A stretch of 27,633 nt of DNA from Bordetella parapertussis (lineage in GTDB: Bacteria > Pseudomonadota > Gammaproteobacteria > Burkholderiales > Burkholderiaceae_C). Below are positions 24,250 to 27,633 of the stretch, piece after piece. Location: assembly GCA_945871945.1 (NCBI GenBank), contig CAMBXY010000003.1:1-27633 (forward strand). The letters are read 5' to 3'. Position 1 is the stretch's first letter. Each line of letters opens with the position of its first letter. The notes under the pieces were generated by a model. That model was not told the origin of the DNA, did no database searches, and worked only from the letters and a program-made list of their open reading frames with translations. Made by a program: the position numbers and the translations under genes.

Positions 24250-24438
24250 ATGGACAGCAACACCTTGTGGATTGCGCTGGCCTTGGTGCTGATCATCGAG
24301 GGCTTGTTTCCTTTCGCCTCACCGCAGGCATGGAAACGTGCTTTTTTAGCCATCATGCAACTTGATGATGGTCAGGTTCGTTTCATCGGACTGAGCTGTA
24401 TATTGGTTGGCACCTTGCTACTTTGGTGGCTGCTCTAG
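24250..24438 (+). CDS. DUF2065 small membrane protein (YjeT family)
   Basis: A 62-residue protein with two predicted transmembrane helices (about 5-23 and 44-61) and the family features ALVLIIEGLFPFASP and RFIGLSCILVGTLLL. DUF2065 proteins are nearly always encoded just downstream of hflC, as here (14 bp gap), but their function is unknown. They may assist the HflKC/FtsH complex. Confidence 0.9.
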   Translation: MDSNTLWIALALVLIIEGLFPFASPQAWKRAFLAIMQLDDGQVRFIGLSCILVGTLLLWWLL

Positions 24439-24477
24439 CGCACCAGTAGAATCACTTTTTAATCACATTCCGCTCTC

Positions 24478-27017
<2,540 letters not shown>

Positions 27018-27039
27018 TCCCTCGCAAGAAAGCAGCGCC

Positions 27040-27564
27040 ATGTTGACTGAAGACGGCAAGCATTTGTATGTGTCTTATGACGAATACCATAACCTCATCG
27101 AGAAGCTTGCTATCAAGATTCATCAATCTGGTTGGGAGTTCGACACCATTTTGTGCTTGGCCAGAGGCGGCATGCGCCCAGGCGACGTGCTCTCACGTAT
27201 TTTCGATAAACCCTTGGCCATCATGTCCACCAGTTCATACCGTTCTGAGGGTGGGACGGTTCAAGGGCATTTAGACATCGCACGCTACATCACCACACCG
27301 AAAGGTGAAATTGCCGGCCGTGTATTGTTGGTTGATGATTTGGCCGACTCGGGCCACACTTTGAATGCCGTCATGGATTTGCTGCGCAACAATTTTTCAC
27401 CCATCACCGAATTGCGCAGCGCTGTGATTTGGACCAAAGGTGTCTCCAGCTTCACGCCCGATTTTTCAGTTGAGTATTTGTCAACCAACCCTTGGATTCA
27501 TCAGCCCTTCGAAGCCTATGACACTACCCGTCCAGCCAAATTGCTGGAGAAGTGGCGGGTCTAA
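27040..27564 (+). CDS. Phosphoribosyltransferase (purine-type)
   Basis: A 174-residue type I phosphoribosyltransferase. The PRPP-binding motif is RVLLVDDLADSGHTL (residues 94-108), and an early CLARGGMRPGDVLSRIF loop supplies the pyrophosphate-binding part. It resembles xanthine/hypoxanthine-guanine phosphoribosyltransferases of the Gpt type, so a purine salvage role is likely. Following purA by 22 bp fits a nucleotide-metabolism operon. The base specificity cannot be read from the sequence. Confidence 0.88.
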   Translation: MLTEDGKHLYVSYDEYHNLIEKLAIKIHQSGWEFDTILCLARGGMRPGDVLSRIFDKPLAIMSTSSYRSEGGTVQGHLDIARYITTPKGEIAGRVLLVDDLADSGHTLNAVMDLLRNNFSPITELRSAVIWTKGVSSFTPDFSVEYLSTNPWIHQPFEAYDTTRPAKLLEKWRV

Positions 27565-27567
27565 GCC

Positions 27568-27633
27568 ATGAAGCCTGTCACTGCGCTGATCCATCACGCT
27601 TACCAAGCGCCTGACGGGTTTGTGTCGCCGCAG
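27568..27633 (+). CDS. Start of a probable PLP-dependent trans-sulfuration enzyme (partial)
   Basis: An ATG 3 bp after the phosphoribosyltransferase stop opens a frame of 22 codons to the right edge (MKPVTALIHHAYQAPDGFVS...). The start with 'T.LIHHAYQAP.GF..PQ' resembles the N-terminus of cystathionine beta-lyase/gamma-synthase-type enzymes that follow this gene in Comamonadaceae. Only the N-terminus is visible and no catalytic Lys can be seen. Confidence 0.5.
   Translation, partial: MKPVTALIHHAYQAPDGFVSPQ

Overview
The window reads as a chromosomal segment of a betaproteobacterium of the order Burkholderiales, most likely Comamonadaceae (for example a Limnohabitans- or Rhodoferax-like freshwater lineage). 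The main reason is the conserved block ndk, rlmN, ispG, hisS, yfgM-like, bamB, der, hfq, hflX, hflK, hflC, DUF2065, hisZ, purA, phosphoribosyltransferase, all on the plus strand. The family-level placement is inferred from gene order and protein character, not from a search. By eye the G+C content is moderate (mid 50s percent) in the core and looks lower at the left end.

Left end (1 to about 2550): part of an integrated element. A tyrosine-recombinase integrase gene lies about 120 bp from the 3' end of a complete tRNA-Asn gene and is transcribed away from it. Two unrecognised genes follow the integrase on the same strand, and the second runs off the left edge. The integrase-tRNA interval holds a perfect 11-bp inverted repeat and a pair of 8-bp direct repeats. 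The far end of the element is outside the window.

2791 to 9503: an acyl-CoA ligase and a LivK-type periplasmic binding protein without transport partners. They are followed by zapE (cell-division ATPase), an uncharacterised exported coiled-coil protein, and an iron-sulfur DinG/YoaA-type helicase that probably starts at TTG. The helicase gene overlaps the convergent bamD gene by 26 bp at the 3' ends.

9478 to 12921: bamD (minus) is divergent from rluD (plus) across a gap of only about 40 bp. Then come scpB (chromosome segregation, without scpA) and an rluB-type pseudouridine synthase with a basic tail.

12973 to 27633: the housekeeping block. It covers nucleotide metabolism (ndk, purA, phosphoribosyltransferase), RNA modification and translation (rlmN, hisS, der, hflX), isoprenoid synthesis (ispG), outer-membrane assembly and secretion support (yfgM-like, bamB), RNA-based regulation (hfq), membrane protease control (hflK, hflC) and histidine synthesis (hisZ). 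The window ends 22 codons into a gene that looks like a PLP-dependent cystathionine lyase/synthase. Many junctions are 1-4 bp overlaps, which suggests translational coupling. The only accessory DNA I can support is the left-end element. I saw no CRISPR array, IS element or rRNA gene. I do not see a convincing new multi-gene system; the best leads are the element's unknown genes, the exported coiled-coil protein and several small architectural features.
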